Shown here one piece after another: positions 1-8,450 of a stretch of 38,000 bases of DNA; the stretch's first letter is position 1; every line of letters starts with the position of its first letter. Location: the NCBI GenBank assembly GCA_903845085.1, contig CAIMWD010000135.1:1-38000 (forward strand). The letters are read 5' to 3'. A model generated the notes under the pieces. It was given only the letters and a program-made list of their open reading frames with translations, was not told the DNA's origin and ran no database searches. The translations under genes and the position numbers were made by a program. Source of the DNA: an uncultured Acidimicrobiaceae bacterium (GTDB taxonomy: Bacteria; Actinomycetota; Acidimicrobiia; Acidimicrobiales; Bog-793).

Positions 1-607
1 ATCCCTTTGCCATGGAGCCAAACATGAGTCCGCGAAGTCCTGCAGCCTGCGTCAGCGAGAGTCCCAACGCGTAGTTGGTTCGCAGTGGGTCTAACGAGAG
101 CATCCGTGCTCCCGTCAGCGCCGCTCCCGCTGCGCCCAAAGTTCCCGTAGTGTGCCAGCCGCTCTCGTAGTGCACGCGCCCGAGCGCAAGTCCAAGTCGG
201 ATCGATGCCTCCATCCCGAGCGTGAGTGCGACAACGGCGGCGTGCCCCGAGAGATGCCGGTCGGCGCCAAGACCGAGTGCGGCAGCGACGTTCATGGGGT
301 TCGTGTGGTACGTCGTCGCCATATGCGTGTCGTCGTAGTCGTTGTAGTGACCCATGTAACCGTTCACCATTACGGCATCGAGCAGAGAGAGCCTCTCGCT
401 CCTCCCCCAGAGGGCGCTCTGCCCCCTACCCCCTGCCGATTCCAGCACGTTGATCAAAATCTCGACCGGTTCAGCATCAGTTGCAGAGAGTGCCGCGGCG
501 ATACCGTTTTGGATCGACTGCCGAGAACGTTCCAGCGCGGCCTCGGGAATAGCGCGAGAATCGAAATCCGCCACGAACTCGGCGAGCAGTTGTGAATACG
601 GCTCCAT
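1..607 (-). CDS. MmgE/PrpD family protein, 3' end beyond the window
   Basis: This is the first 202 codons of a minus-strand gene that leaves the window at base 1. The translation carries the family's hallmark stretches: NGYMGHYNDYDDTH (the ...DxDDTH motif), GWHTTGTLGAAGAA and, near the edge, LRGLMFGSMAKG. MmgE/PrpD proteins are cytosolic and of roughly 450 residues. They include 2-methylcitrate dehydratase, cis-aconitate decarboxylase and iminodisuccinate epimerase, and the visible half does not decide the substrate. The ATG at 605-607 follows AGAGGTGG at a proper distance. No methylcitrate-cycle gene (PrpB, PrpC) is visible nearby, so 2-methylcitrate dehydratase would be a guess. About 210 bases separate it from the next gene upstream. 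Family call firm, function open. Confidence 0.85.
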   Translation of the reverse strand, partial: MEPYSQLLAEFVADFDSRAIPEAALERSRQSIQNGIAAALSATDAEPVEILINVLESAGGRGQSALWGRSERLSLLDAVMVNGYMGHYNDYDDTHMATTYHTNPMNVAAALGLGADRHLSGHAAVVALTLGMEASIRLGLALGRVHYESGWHTTGTLGAAGAALTGARMLSLDPLRTNYALGLSLTQAAGLRGLMFGSMAKG

Positions 608-816
608 CGCCACCTCTCAATAGTTTCGAACGAATTGAATGGGTCGGTCATTGATCCGCCGGTCATTAGCGCCCCGACCGTACCGAGTCCGCAGCCCTCC
701 ACGACGAAATTTGGCCTCGCTCCCCCGGAGCGCGGCTGCAAAATCACACCAATGACCACCACCGTCTCCCAGAGACAACCCCACCCGGGAGCTACGCCAA
801 GCAAAGGCGCATCGGT

Positions 817-1209
817 TCAATGGGCCTGATCTCTCGTCGCCTCCTCTGGCGAGATGAGTTCAAGTCGATTCCCAAAGGGATCGGCGACAAAGCACGCCAC
901 AACCTCCTCGGGCGTTCCCTTGGAGACGTTGACCTTATATCCGCTCTCTCCGAGTTTGCGGGAGAGCTCAGTGATTCCTTCGACGACAAAGGCGGTGTGC
1001 GCACGCGTAACCGGAACAAAGTCATCATCGGGCGAGACATGCACCTCAAAACTTCCACGGGTAAACCACATACCGGGATGCGTGTTCCCCGCCGGCTTTG
1101 GCAGCCGGGTAAATCCCATGAGGCCACACCAGAACTCCTCCGCCACCTGCTCACTTCCCGTCGGTAGGCGGAAATTCACATGTCCGATCGCGGTCATCTC
1201 ATAGCTCAT
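817..1209 (-). CDS. VOC/glyoxalase-fold protein
   Basis: A 130-residue single-unit vicinal oxygen chelate protein. The two beta-alpha-beta-beta-beta modules can be followed: GHVNFRLPTGS at residues 9-19 (His10 is a likely metal ligand), FEVHVSPDD around 54-62, HTAFVV around 70-75 and DPFGNRLELIS near 109-119, where the Glu is the usual last ligand. Members include glyoxalase I, extradiol dioxygenases, epimerases and antibiotic-binding proteins. The sequence does not choose among them, though the length fits a small homodimeric lyase or binding protein. It is monocistronic as far as can be seen: the gap to the downstream gene is about 210 bases and to the upstream gene about 90. No signal peptide, so cytosolic. 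Confidence 0.8.
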   Translation of the reverse strand: MSYEMTAIGHVNFRLPTGSEQVAEEFWCGLMGFTRLPKPAGNTHPGMWFTRGSFEVHVSPDDDFVPVTRAHTAFVVEGITELSRKLGESGYKVNVSKGTPEEVVACFVADPFGNRLELISPEEATRDQAH

Positions 1210-1247
1210 CTGTCTTCAAGTCCTCTCCTGTTTCGTGCGATTGACGC

Positions 1248-1279
1248 CGTTGTCACCGCGAGGCGCGGTGCGTTGTCAC
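1248..1279. repeat. 7-bp hairpin flanked by direct CGTTGTCAC repeats
   Basis: In the 93-base gap between the beta-propeller gene and the VOC gene, CACCGCG (1254-1260) and CGCGGTG (1264-1270) form a perfect stem around a 3-base loop. The 9-mer CGTTGTCAC occurs at 1248-1256 and again at 1271-1279. The site lies just after the stop of the minus-strand propeller gene, so it could end transcription, but neither side has a proper U-tract on the coding strand. It could equally be a regulator site in front of the VOC gene. Confidence 0.35.
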
Positions 1280-1302
1280 GCCCCTCTGGCCTTTTTCACC
1301 AC

Positions 1303-2355
1303 TTAGAAACTCGCGATCTTCAGATCGCTCAGACCCTGTGCGCGAGGTGAGATCAACGAGAAGGTGGCGCCATCATCATCAGAGACGACGATCTCTCCCG
1401 TACTCAATCCTGCAACCACTCGTTCGGGGGATCCAGAATCAACCGAGAGCGAAATCACCATCGAGTGACTGGAATCCCCGATACAGGAGAGGTCGATCTC
1501 CGACCAGCTCTCACCAGAGTCGCCCGACCTGATGAATGCGCCCTGCGCCCCGGTTGGACGCCGACGCCACACGCCAGGGGTGGCATCGGCGAGAGAGGCA
1601 TAGAGCACCTCTGGGTCGCCCGGTTTCGCAACCAGAGGAAGTGAATAATTGCCGTCAAAATCCATCGCAAGCGCTCGCCAGCTCGCACCAGCATCATCGC
1701 TTGCATAGAGCGCGCGCCCGGGCGTCCGTCCACCACGGGCATCGTGCCCTCCGGTGGCAATTACAAGATGGTTACTGTCACGCGGATCGATGAAAACGGA
1801 GTGCACATCTCGCTCGACCATCTCCACCACCGGAGCCCAATTCCGACCTCCGTCGACGCTTTTGAGCATCTGCGCCACCTGGAGTGCAAGATAGATGACC
1901 TCCGGATCGTTCGTGTCGATCACGATGTCACGCACATGGGGCTCTGCCGTTGGAGAGCCTCCAAAGTCCACGGCCGGGATGTACGGGTTGTCCCACAGAG
2001 AGAGCTGGAGCTCCCAGTTCTCTCCCCCATCTTCACTGACGTAGAGGTCGATGGGCTCGGTCCCCGCGAGGAGGCGTTCCGGGTGGTGCGGATCGATCGT
2101 AAGGCAGCGCACCTTTCCTGGCCCGCGCCGTCCGTAATTTGGCGTGTACCAACTCTCGCCGAAATTCTCCGTTTTAAAGACACCGCTTCCCTCGGTTGCG
2201 GCATAGGCGACATTTGGACGCTCCGGATGCACCACAATCTCCGACACTGCACCACTCGGAATGTTTGCCTCGGTCGCTGTCCACTCGCCTATCTCTCGCT
2301 CCTGGCGAAAGGTTGTCACTCCCTCATCGGTGCCGACATAGATCGCAGATCCCAT
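1303..2355 (-). CDS. Asp-box (BNR) repeat beta-propeller protein
   Basis: About 350 residues of repeated beta-propeller blades, each ending in an Asp-box (S/T-x-D/E-x-G-x-x-W/F). Seen in order: KTENFGESW at 61-69, then SEDGGENW, SVDGGRNW, SDDAGASW, SGDSGESW and SDDDGATF. Asp-box propellers occur in sialidases, sortilin-like receptors, photosystem II assembly factors (Ycf48) and many proteins of unknown role. No catalytic sialidase Arg triad or Tyr could be made out, so a hydrolase function is not claimed. There is no signal peptide, so it appears cytosolic, which is unusual for such propellers. The frame is open from a GTG at 2362-2364, but AAGGGG lies 6 bases before the ATG at 2353-2355, so that start was chosen. 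Confidence 0.8.
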   Translation of the reverse strand: MGSAIYVGTDEGVTTFRQEREIGEWTATEANIPSGAVSEIVVHPERPNVAYAATEGSGVFKTENFGESWYTPNYGRRGPGKVRCLTIDPHHPERLLAGTEPIDLYVSEDGGENWELQLSLWDNPYIPAVDFGGSPTAEPHVRDIVIDTNDPEVIYLALQVAQMLKSVDGGRNWAPVVEMVERDVHSVFIDPRDSNHLVIATGGHDARGGRTPGRALYASDDAGASWRALAMDFDGNYSLPLVAKPGDPEVLYASLADATPGVWRRRPTGAQGAFIRSGDSGESWSEIDLSCIGDSSHSMVISLSVDSGSPERVVAGLSTGEIVVSDDDGATFSLISPRAQGLSDLKIASF

Positions 2356-2537
2356 CACACACACCCCTTGATTGGCGAGTTGTGCTCCCCCCGGAGCTCT
2401 CTCCCGACTGACCCAGCACTACGCGACAACGAACCGGTTGATCCCGCTCTCATCGCGACGTAGATCTCAGACCCAATACAACTGCCTCAGCGCATGAGAA
2501 GCAACCGATTGGTGCAACTTATTGCATCAGCAAGGCG

Positions 2538-4103
2538 CTACGGGCGGCGCAACGGCACCTCTAACGTGACGAGCGCACCGATACTGTGGGAGATCGAGAT
2601 GGTGCCACCAAGTTGAGACCGCACCAGATCTCGCACAATTGACAACCCGAGACTCTTGGTCGCCTCAATATCAAAATTGTCAGCGAAGCCGCCGCCGTTG
2701 TCGCTGACGGTGACCGTGAGAGATCCACCTCTGGAGACAAAATCAAGGTCGATCCGTGGCCGCTTTAGGTCCATCTCATGGAAGGCATGCTCCGCTGCAT
2801 TTTGCAACAACTCTGCGATCACCACCGCGAGCGGCGTTGCGACATCCGCAACGACACTTCCGACGTCACCTCCTACGACAACCTCAATGTCACGCTGTCC
2901 AGCGCTTGCATCACGGGCAAGCCCGACGAGGGCAGGGATGATCTCGTCAAAGTTCACTTGATCTCCGGGCTCGCGCGCCAAAATCTCATGAACCAACGCA
3001 ATGGCGCGGATACGGCGCTCCGCCTCGACCAACGCAGTACGCGCGGTGTGATCCTCGACCCGTCGCGATTGCAGCCGTAGCAGCGACGAGATCGTCTGCA
3101 GATTGTTCTTTACCCGGTGATGCACCTCCCGGATCGCCGCGTCCTTCGAGAGGAGAAGTCGATCCCGGCGACGCAGATCGGTCACATCACGTGTCAGCAC
3201 TGCCGCACCAGTGACGCGCTGATTGTCGAGCAACGGTATGCACGACAGGAGAACAATTGCCTCGTTTCGTCCGCCGACCTCTTCGCTTGAGGGGAGGCGG
3301 TTGGCGAAGGCCTCGGCGACGTGATTGGAGTCAAGTCCCAGCTCGCGCAGCGTAGACCCGGTCAGGGCCGAGACCACGCCAACACGGTGCAGTGCGTTGA
3401 CAGCATTCGGCGAGGCGAAGCTGATGCGTTGCTCCGCATCGAGCACGACCACCCCATCGACAACTCGGGGTGCATCCTCGATCATCTCCTCATCACCGGG
3501 AAAGGGGTAGATACCGGCATTCACCATCTCCGCGACGCGTTCAAAGAGTCGGAGATACACACGAGCGAGCTCGCCAGATCGCCGCCCTGCACTCGGTGAC
3601 CAGATGCGCTCGATGACCGCGACAACCGCTCCCTCCCAGCGGACGGGGATGCATTCGCGCTGTACGTCACGTACTCGGTGCACATTCCCCTCGAGGAACT
3701 GTGAGATCTGTCCAGTTTGGAACGCCTCGTGAACTAAAAGCACCTCTTCGGCCTCAAAGATGCGACCAACGAGGTCGTTTTGTAGGACCGTCTGACTGGT
3801 TGTCGGTCGAATCTGCGCCTCAACGACGTAGTTCATTCGGTTGCCATCGACGAGGGAGTAACCGGCACGCGGACCAACGGCACTCCCCTCCGCCGGTGCC
3901 ACCGTCGTGAGCGTTGCCTGCTCTCGAGGCGCGATGCGCTCGACATAGAGCACAAGATCGGAGAACGAGAGGTCGGCGAGGAGCGCCCAGCGCGCCGTGA
4001 GCCGATCGAGGTGACGTTGTAGCTCCTCCTCCGGTCGATCGACATCATGCTGCTCTGTACTGAGGTCCTCCCCCTCAAGGCCAACCTCTGGCAACGCAGG
4101 CAT
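2538..4103 (-). CDS. pdtaS: PdtaS-type sensor histidine kinase
   Basis: A 521-residue cytosolic kinase with no membrane segment. Residues about 30-195 form the GAF-like N-terminal sensor region. About 210-310 is a PAS-like domain (VDGVVVLDAEQRISFASPNA). The HisKA_2 H-box EVHHRVKNNLQTISS is at 326-340 (His328/His329 are the phosphoacceptor candidates). HATPase_c follows, with the N-box ELLQNAAEHAF at 431-441 and DNGGGF at 468-473. Length and order match mycobacterial PdtaS (about 500 residues), which phosphorylates PdtaR, an ANTAR-domain antiterminator that binds RNA. No ANTAR regulator is in this window, so its partner lies elsewhere. The ATG is only 6 bases after the stop of the PHP gene and GGAG abuts it, which suggests translational coupling. 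Confidence 0.88.
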   Translation of the reverse strand: MPALPEVGLEGEDLSTEQHDVDRPEEELQRHLDRLTARWALLADLSFSDLVLYVERIAPREQATLTTVAPAEGSAVGPRAGYSLVDGNRMNYVVEAQIRPTTSQTVLQNDLVGRIFEAEEVLLVHEAFQTGQISQFLEGNVHRVRDVQRECIPVRWEGAVVAVIERIWSPSAGRRSGELARVYLRLFERVAEMVNAGIYPFPGDEEMIEDAPRVVDGVVVLDAEQRISFASPNAVNALHRVGVVSALTGSTLRELGLDSNHVAEAFANRLPSSEEVGGRNEAIVLLSCIPLLDNQRVTGAAVLTRDVTDLRRRDRLLLSKDAAIREVHHRVKNNLQTISSLLRLQSRRVEDHTARTALVEAERRIRAIALVHEILAREPGDQVNFDEIIPALVGLARDASAGQRDIEVVVGGDVGSVVADVATPLAVVIAELLQNAAEHAFHEMDLKRPRIDLDFVSRGGSLTVTVSDNGGGFADNFDIEATKSLGLSIVRDLVRSQLGGTISISHSIGALVTLEVPLRRP

Positions 4104-4109
4104 CTCCGA

Positions 4110-4994
4110 CTACACCGCCAGTTCGATCGGATAGCCGACACGATTACGGAATCCACGCAGCTCCTGATAGCCCGCTTCGCGTGCCATCCCCACCAAACGC
4201 GCGTTCTCCGACCCGACAAAATCCGGGCCGTGACTATCGGAGGCGATCGTCACGGGGACTCCACGCCGATGAAAGCGTGCCAACAGATCACCCGCCGGAT
4301 AGGCCTCCCCGACCGGCTTACGCAGTCCCGCAGAGGAGATCTCGGCTGCCATCCTCGACCGTGCAGCTGCCTCGGCGATACGGGCATGGCTCTCATCGAT
4401 AAATGCAGGCGAGGGACGCCGGCCGGTCAGTTTGATGAGGTCGGGGTGAGCGAGCACGTCGCAGGTACCCGTCTCGGCGAGCTCCTCCAATGCCTCGACA
4501 TAGCTACGCCAGGCGCCCTCAACGCCCCGCGTGGCCCACTCCGACGTAGCGACCGTATCCTCCAAATTGTCAAACATCCAGGTTCCGAGCCAATGGACGG
4601 AGCCGAGGAGAACGTCAAACGGGTATCCAGATAGTGCCTGCGCGACCTGCTCCATCGACCCAGGGTAGTAATCGACCTCAAGACCGAGCAGCACTGGAAG
4701 GCCCGCCGCCTTTGCCGCGAGAACATCCTCCACATATCGGTCGAGGTCAGCAGTGGCGTGAAAGTCAAAGTAGGAGGAGATCTGATCTCGGAGCGCGGTG
4801 TTCTCCTCTTTGTCCCAGAATCGATCGGCAATGGGACGAACCTGGGTAAAGCGAAAGAGGTGCTCGGTCAGGGCAATCTCATGAACACCCTCAGCGGCAG
4901 CGCGCGCGCAGTAATCCGCTAGTCGTTCGAGTCGCTCCTCGGCGACCTCGGCCCGATCGCTGTGGGGCCAGAGGTGCACGTGGTAATCGATCAT
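4110..4994 (-). CDS. PHP-domain phosphatase, histidinol-phosphatase (HisJ/HisK) type
   Basis: A 294-residue PHP (polymerase and histidinol phosphatase) metal-dependent phosphoesterase. The metal-binding motifs are all present: DYHVHLWPHS at 3-12, LTEH at about 42-45, GLEVDYYPG at about 103-111, GSVHW at about 131-135, DVLAHPDLIK at about 179-188 and ASDSH at about 249-253. Length and motif spacing fit histidinol-phosphatase of the HisJ family, which removes phosphate from L-histidinol phosphate in histidine biosynthesis. Other his genes are absent here, so another small phosphate ester or a signalling substrate is possible. It sits between the DUF3107 gene (29 bases upstream) and pdtaS (6 bases downstream), so the three are probably one operon. 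Confidence 0.8.
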   Translation of the reverse strand: MIDYHVHLWPHSDRAEVAEERLERLADYCARAAAEGVHEIALTEHLFRFTQVRPIADRFWDKEENTALRDQISSYFDFHATADLDRYVEDVLAAKAAGLPVLLGLEVDYYPGSMEQVAQALSGYPFDVLLGSVHWLGTWMFDNLEDTVATSEWATRGVEGAWRSYVEALEELAETGTCDVLAHPDLIKLTGRRPSPAFIDESHARIAEAAARSRMAAEISSAGLRKPVGEAYPAGDLLARFHRRGVPVTIASDSHGPDFVGSENARLVGMAREAGYQELRGFRNRVGYPIELAV

Positions 4995-5023
4995 CTGCGT
5001 ATCAGCGGCGTCGGAGGCGCCGC

Positions 5024-5260
5024 TTAAGAGGCGCCAAAGCCGACCTTGCGCACCTCGTCTTGCGTCCCGATCTCGATATAAGCAATTCGGGAGGCAATAA
5101 CACCGACCTGGCGGCCGCGGCGATCGGTGAACCAGACGACACTCTCACCTGCGGCGATCGCCTCCTCCACCTGTGTGTGGATCTGCTCCTGCGTCGTCTC
5201 AGACGGGAAGTCGATGTCGAGCTCCTTCGCCCCTTGGATGATGCCGATGCGTACGTCCAC
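5024..5260 (-). CDS. DUF3107 family protein (TB9.4-like)
   Basis: A 78-residue protein of the actinobacterial DUF3107 family, recognisable from the N-terminal DVRIGIIQGAKELDIDF and the C-terminal VGVIASRIAYIEIG. The mycobacterial member is TB9.4; no biochemical role is established. The frame stays open up to a TTG at 5293. The GTG at 5258-5260 was chosen because AGAGAGGGA lies 7 bases upstream and family members begin at this DVRIG segment. It is the first gene of a probable operon with the PHP phosphatase and the PdtaS kinase. Predicted soluble and mixed alpha/beta. Confidence 0.85.
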   Translation of the reverse strand: MDVRIGIIQGAKELDIDFPSETTQEQIHTQVEEAIAAGESVVWFTDRRGRQVGVIASRIAYIEIGTQDEVRKVGFGAS

Positions 5261-5341
5261 GCGAGATCCCTCTCTCTTTTTCCACCACGACAACGGAGCC
5301 GCTTCAGCTCCTCGATACAGGCTAGCCCCAGAGGCCCGGCA

Positions 5342-5372
5342 CCACTCCCGGCGCGGCCGATGACCGGAGTGG
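5342..5372 (-). terminator. GC-rich hairpin after tldE
   Basis: About 18 bases after the tldE stop, the minus strand reads CCACTCCGG, a 12-base loop, then CCGGGAGTGG. This is a 9-bp stem with one bulged G. The position fits an end of the tldDE transcript, but no U-run follows, so it may be only a stabilising 3' hairpin. Confidence 0.35.
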
Positions 5373-5389
5373 CGAGATGACCAGATCGA

Positions 5390-6793
5390 CTAACTCGCCT
5401 GACTGACAGAGCTCATATTGAAGTCTGCGACGCGTAGCGCTGGCATCGCGGTCCGGTTCATCCATTCGCCCCATTCGCGCGAGAGTGCGCGCTCGCTAAC
5501 TCCCGCCTCAACCACCCTGCCCAGCACGTCCAGCGGACTCTCGTTGAAACGGAAATTATTCACCGCACCAACGATCTCCCCATCTTCAACCAGATAGACG
5601 CCGTCGCGAGTAAGCCCCGTCAGCAGCAGCGTCGAGGGGTCGACCTCTCGGATATACCAGAGACAGGTGAGGAGCAATCCCCGTTTTGTCCTCGCGACCA
5701 TCTCGTCGAGCGAAGCAGAGGCTCCGGGGAGTGAGAGCGAGAGGTTGTCGACCGGGGCCGCAAAGTTGCGCCCAGAGCGTCGAGCGCCCGCCCGGTGGTA
5801 GCGCAGCCGATCGAGCGTGCCCGCCTTAATCCACTGAGTGGGATGGAGCTCTACGCCATTGTCAAAGATCGAAACATCCGCAGAGGAACCTCCAGTCATC
5901 AGCACCTCTGCGCACTCGATACCTCGCTGCTGCGGGTCGCTCGAGAGATCAAAGGGGAGCGAGGTAAGTTGCTCACCAATTCGAGTACCGCCATTTGCAC
6001 CGGAGAATACGTTGCCCCCATCCTCGGCCTCGCGGCCACTCATTGCAGAGGAGAGTTCGATCACCAGATCGGCGCAGGCATCGGGAGGAAGCAAGACCTC
6101 GTAGCGGCCCGCAGGAAGGTCGATGCGTCGTGTGGCATGCGCGAGGCGACCCTCCAGGTGAGCGTAGATCTCGGGAAGCGAAATATCAGAGAAATCTGAG
6201 GTTCCACGACCCACCCACGTCGAGGCCGATCCATCGAGCGATCGGGCAACAAGTTCGAAGGATCCGGTGGGTTGCACGTGCCGCAGACGGAGCCCACGCG
6301 TGCTGCCGAGATAGGTCGTCTCCACCTCGTGCTGAGCAAATCCTGCGAGTACGTGATCCTTTGACTTCGCGGCGCTAAATGATTCACCGAGATCTTTAAC
6401 CAGACCCGAAAAGAGCGCGAGGTTGGTCTCGACCGCTGGATCAGCAAAATGAGACGAAACATGAGTCCCGGTAATCAGCGGCGAAGCATCCCCCGCGGGA
6501 GCACTTGCCGCCGCACGGCCCTTTGCGAGGCCGACAAGATCGCCGATATCGACAAGGCCCGATCGACTCGCGATACCGACCGCAACGCCACCACTGTGGG
6601 GCACAAAGAGCGCCACCGTCACCGATCGCGAGCGGCGCACACCGTTCGTCGTGGTTGTGTTGTTGGCGAAGCGGATATCGCAATCGAAGCTCTCTTCGAC
6701 AAGTATCACTGCGTCGTAGGGATGAGCGGCGGCGAGTCCTACCTCGATGAGCTGGTGTGGCTCGGGGAGGGAGGCGGAGATCGGATGGCTCAT
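5390..6793 (-). CDS. tldE: TldE/PmbA-family metalloprotease subunit
   Basis: A 467-residue member of the PmbA/TldE family, the non-catalytic-motif partner that forms a heterodimeric protease with TldD. TldD/TldE proteins cleave unfolded or modified peptides (in enterobacteria, microcin B17 maturation and CcdA degradation). This subunit lacks the HExxxH motif, as expected. Family stretches include the N-terminal YDAVILVEES and FANNTTTTNG, and the C-terminal TLLLTGLTRDGVYLVEDGEI and NNFRFNESPLD. The frame is open for 55 codons further upstream, inside tldD. The ATG at 6791-6793 was chosen because it overlaps the tldD stop as ATGA, the usual coupled arrangement. Substrate in this organism unknown. 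Confidence 0.88.
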   Translation of the reverse strand: MSHPISASLPEPHQLIEVGLAAAHPYDAVILVEESFDCDIRFANNTTTTNGVRRSRSVTVALFVPHSGGVAVGIASRSGLVDIGDLVGLAKGRAAASAPAGDASPLITGTHVSSHFADPAVETNLALFSGLVKDLGESFSAAKSKDHVLAGFAQHEVETTYLGSTRGLRLRHVQPTGSFELVARSLDGSASTWVGRGTSDFSDISLPEIYAHLEGRLAHATRRIDLPAGRYEVLLPPDACADLVIELSSAMSGREAEDGGNVFSGANGGTRIGEQLTSLPFDLSSDPQQRGIECAEVLMTGGSSADVSIFDNGVELHPTQWIKAGTLDRLRYHRAGARRSGRNFAAPVDNLSLSLPGASASLDEMVARTKRGLLLTCLWYIREVDPSTLLLTGLTRDGVYLVEDGEIVGAVNNFRFNESPLDVLGRVVEAGVSERALSREWGEWMNRTAMPALRVADFNMSSVSQAS

Positions 6794-8292
6794 CGGCCCG
6801 CCTCCTGCTTCGTATTGAGCACACGGATCTGACGCAAGAGCACCGATGGACAGCCGTGACTGACGGGCGCCACCTGCCCGGGCTGCCCCTTTCCACAATT
6901 CATCGCGCCGCCCAGCAGATAGGTAGAACGGCCACCGAGCCCCTCCAGAGATCCCCAAAAATCGGTGGTGGTTGCCTGATAGGCGACGTCACGCAGCTGC
7001 CCGACGATCCGCCCCGCCTCAATCAGGAAGAAACGCTGGCCGGTGAACTGGAAGTTGTACCGCTGCATATCTATCGACCAGCTCTTGTCGCCAACGATAT
7101 AGATGCCGCGCCGGACCGAGGAGATGAGCTCCTCGGTCGATGGCCCGTCCATACCGGAATCTCCCAGCGAGACGTTTGCCATGCGCTGGATCGGTGCCAT
7201 CAGCGGCGAGCAGCCAAAGGCACAGCCATTGGAGCGGTCAAATCCCACCTCAGCGGCTATCTGACGGTCAAGTTGGTAGCCGACCAGCGTTCCTGCGCGC
7301 ACCAGGTCGAAGCTCTGTGCGCGCACCCCCTCATCGTCGAATCCGATAGTGGCAAGTCCATAGGCCGTCGTGCGATCACCGGTCACATTGAGAAGATCAC
7401 TGCCATAGCGAAGTGTCCCTATCTGATCAAAGGTTGCAAATGAGGTTCCAGCGTAAGCTGCCTCATATCCCAGAGCGCGATCGAGCTCGGTGGCATGGCC
7501 GATCGACTCATGGATCGTCAGCCACAGATTGGTTGGGTCGATAACGAGGTCATAGAGACCGGGATCTACCGATTTTGCGCGACACTTCTCGCGAAGATGA
7601 TGTGGCATCTGCTCAAGCTCACCCGCAAAGTCCCACCCATCTCCACCGAGATACTCATAGCCACGACCAACCGGTGGAGCAATCGAACGCATTGACTCAA
7701 AATCACCGTCGTTGGTTGCCAGTGCCTCGATCGTCGGATGAATGCGCACGCGACGCTGATTGGCAACGGTTCCGGAGAGGGTTGCGAGGTGCTTATTTTC
7801 GCTTACACCGTGCAGCGTCGCGGCAACGTGATCAACTCCCGCAGCACGAAGGAGACCCTGGCTCCACTCGCCAAGGAGCGCTACTCGCTCCTCGAGCGCA
7901 ACGGAGGTGGGGTCGATCGAAAAGGGGGCGACAAACTCCACTGCCCCATACGCGGCCTCATCAGCGAGCACGACTCTGCGGCCCCTTGCCAACCCACTCA
8001 CCCGAGCCGCGTCGACCGCACGATCTACACACGCCGCAACCGCGTCAGCGGTGAGCTCCACTGTGGCGGCAAATCCCATGGATCCATCGACGACGACACG
8101 GACCCCGACACCGATCTCCACATCATCGCTTGTCCCCTCGACCTCGCCATCACGGAGCGAGAGATACTGCTCCTTGATCTGTTCGATTCGGATCTCTGCG
8201 TGGGTCGCTCCGCGAGCGCCCGCACGCTCCAGCGCGACGGCATCGAGCGCTCCAAGGGGCAGGTCGAGAAAAGCTGCGTCGAGTGTGGCCAC
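6790..8292 (-). CDS. tldD: TldD-family zinc metalloprotease subunit
   Basis: A 500-residue TldD protein. The zinc motif HESIGHATE at 261-269 (His261, Glu262, His266, Glu269) is intact, and the C-terminal region shows DKSWSIDMQRYNFQFTGQ and a Cys-containing segment typical of the family. It would pair with the TldE encoded next to it to form a protease with its active site enclosed in the heterodimer, cutting only extended or unstructured peptides. It starts at GTG 8290-8292, preceded by a purine-rich GAGAGAGAC. The ATGA overlap with tldE implies stoichiometric production. No ribosomally made peptide precursor was found nearby, so a housekeeping role is the simpler reading. Confidence 0.9.
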   Translation of the reverse strand: MATLDAAFLDLPLGALDAVALERAGARGATHAEIRIEQIKEQYLSLRDGEVEGTSDDVEIGVGVRVVVDGSMGFAATVELTADAVAACVDRAVDAARVSGLARGRRVVLADEAAYGAVEFVAPFSIDPTSVALEERVALLGEWSQGLLRAAGVDHVAATLHGVSENKHLATLSGTVANQRRVRIHPTIEALATNDGDFESMRSIAPPVGRGYEYLGGDGWDFAGELEQMPHHLREKCRAKSVDPGLYDLVIDPTNLWLTIHESIGHATELDRALGYEAAYAGTSFATFDQIGTLRYGSDLLNVTGDRTTAYGLATIGFDDEGVRAQSFDLVRAGTLVGYQLDRQIAAEVGFDRSNGCAFGCSPLMAPIQRMANVSLGDSGMDGPSTEELISSVRRGIYIVGDKSWSIDMQRYNFQFTGQRFFLIEAGRIVGQLRDVAYQATTTDFWGSLEGLGGRSTYLLGGAMNCGKGQPGQVAPVSHGCPSVLLRQIRVLNTKQEAGR

Positions 8293-8450
8293 TAGGTGTC
8301 TCTCTCTCAGTCATGGTGCGAACTCGCGCCACGGTGCAACGCTACCTGATTCATTGCTTGCGACTTGAGGCCAGCGGGAGCGGTAACGAGCACAAACCGA
8401 TGTCCCAAATGGAGATTGAGAGGTGCGTCCGCCGTGCGCGGTAGCGGGGA

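Noticed and set aside
152-595. 147-codon plus-strand frame with a long run of Val (RVVVVVVV region)
   Set aside because: It lies exactly opposite the MmgE/PrpD gene, which carries clear family motifs; the Val run is the complement of its Asp/Asn/Tyr codons.
1744-2463. 239-codon plus-strand frame
   Set aside because: It is antisense to the Asp-box propeller gene, which has repeated motifs; no recognisable protein feature.
6757-7443. 228-codon plus-strand frame
   Set aside because: Antisense to tldE/tldD, without motif or ribosome binding site.
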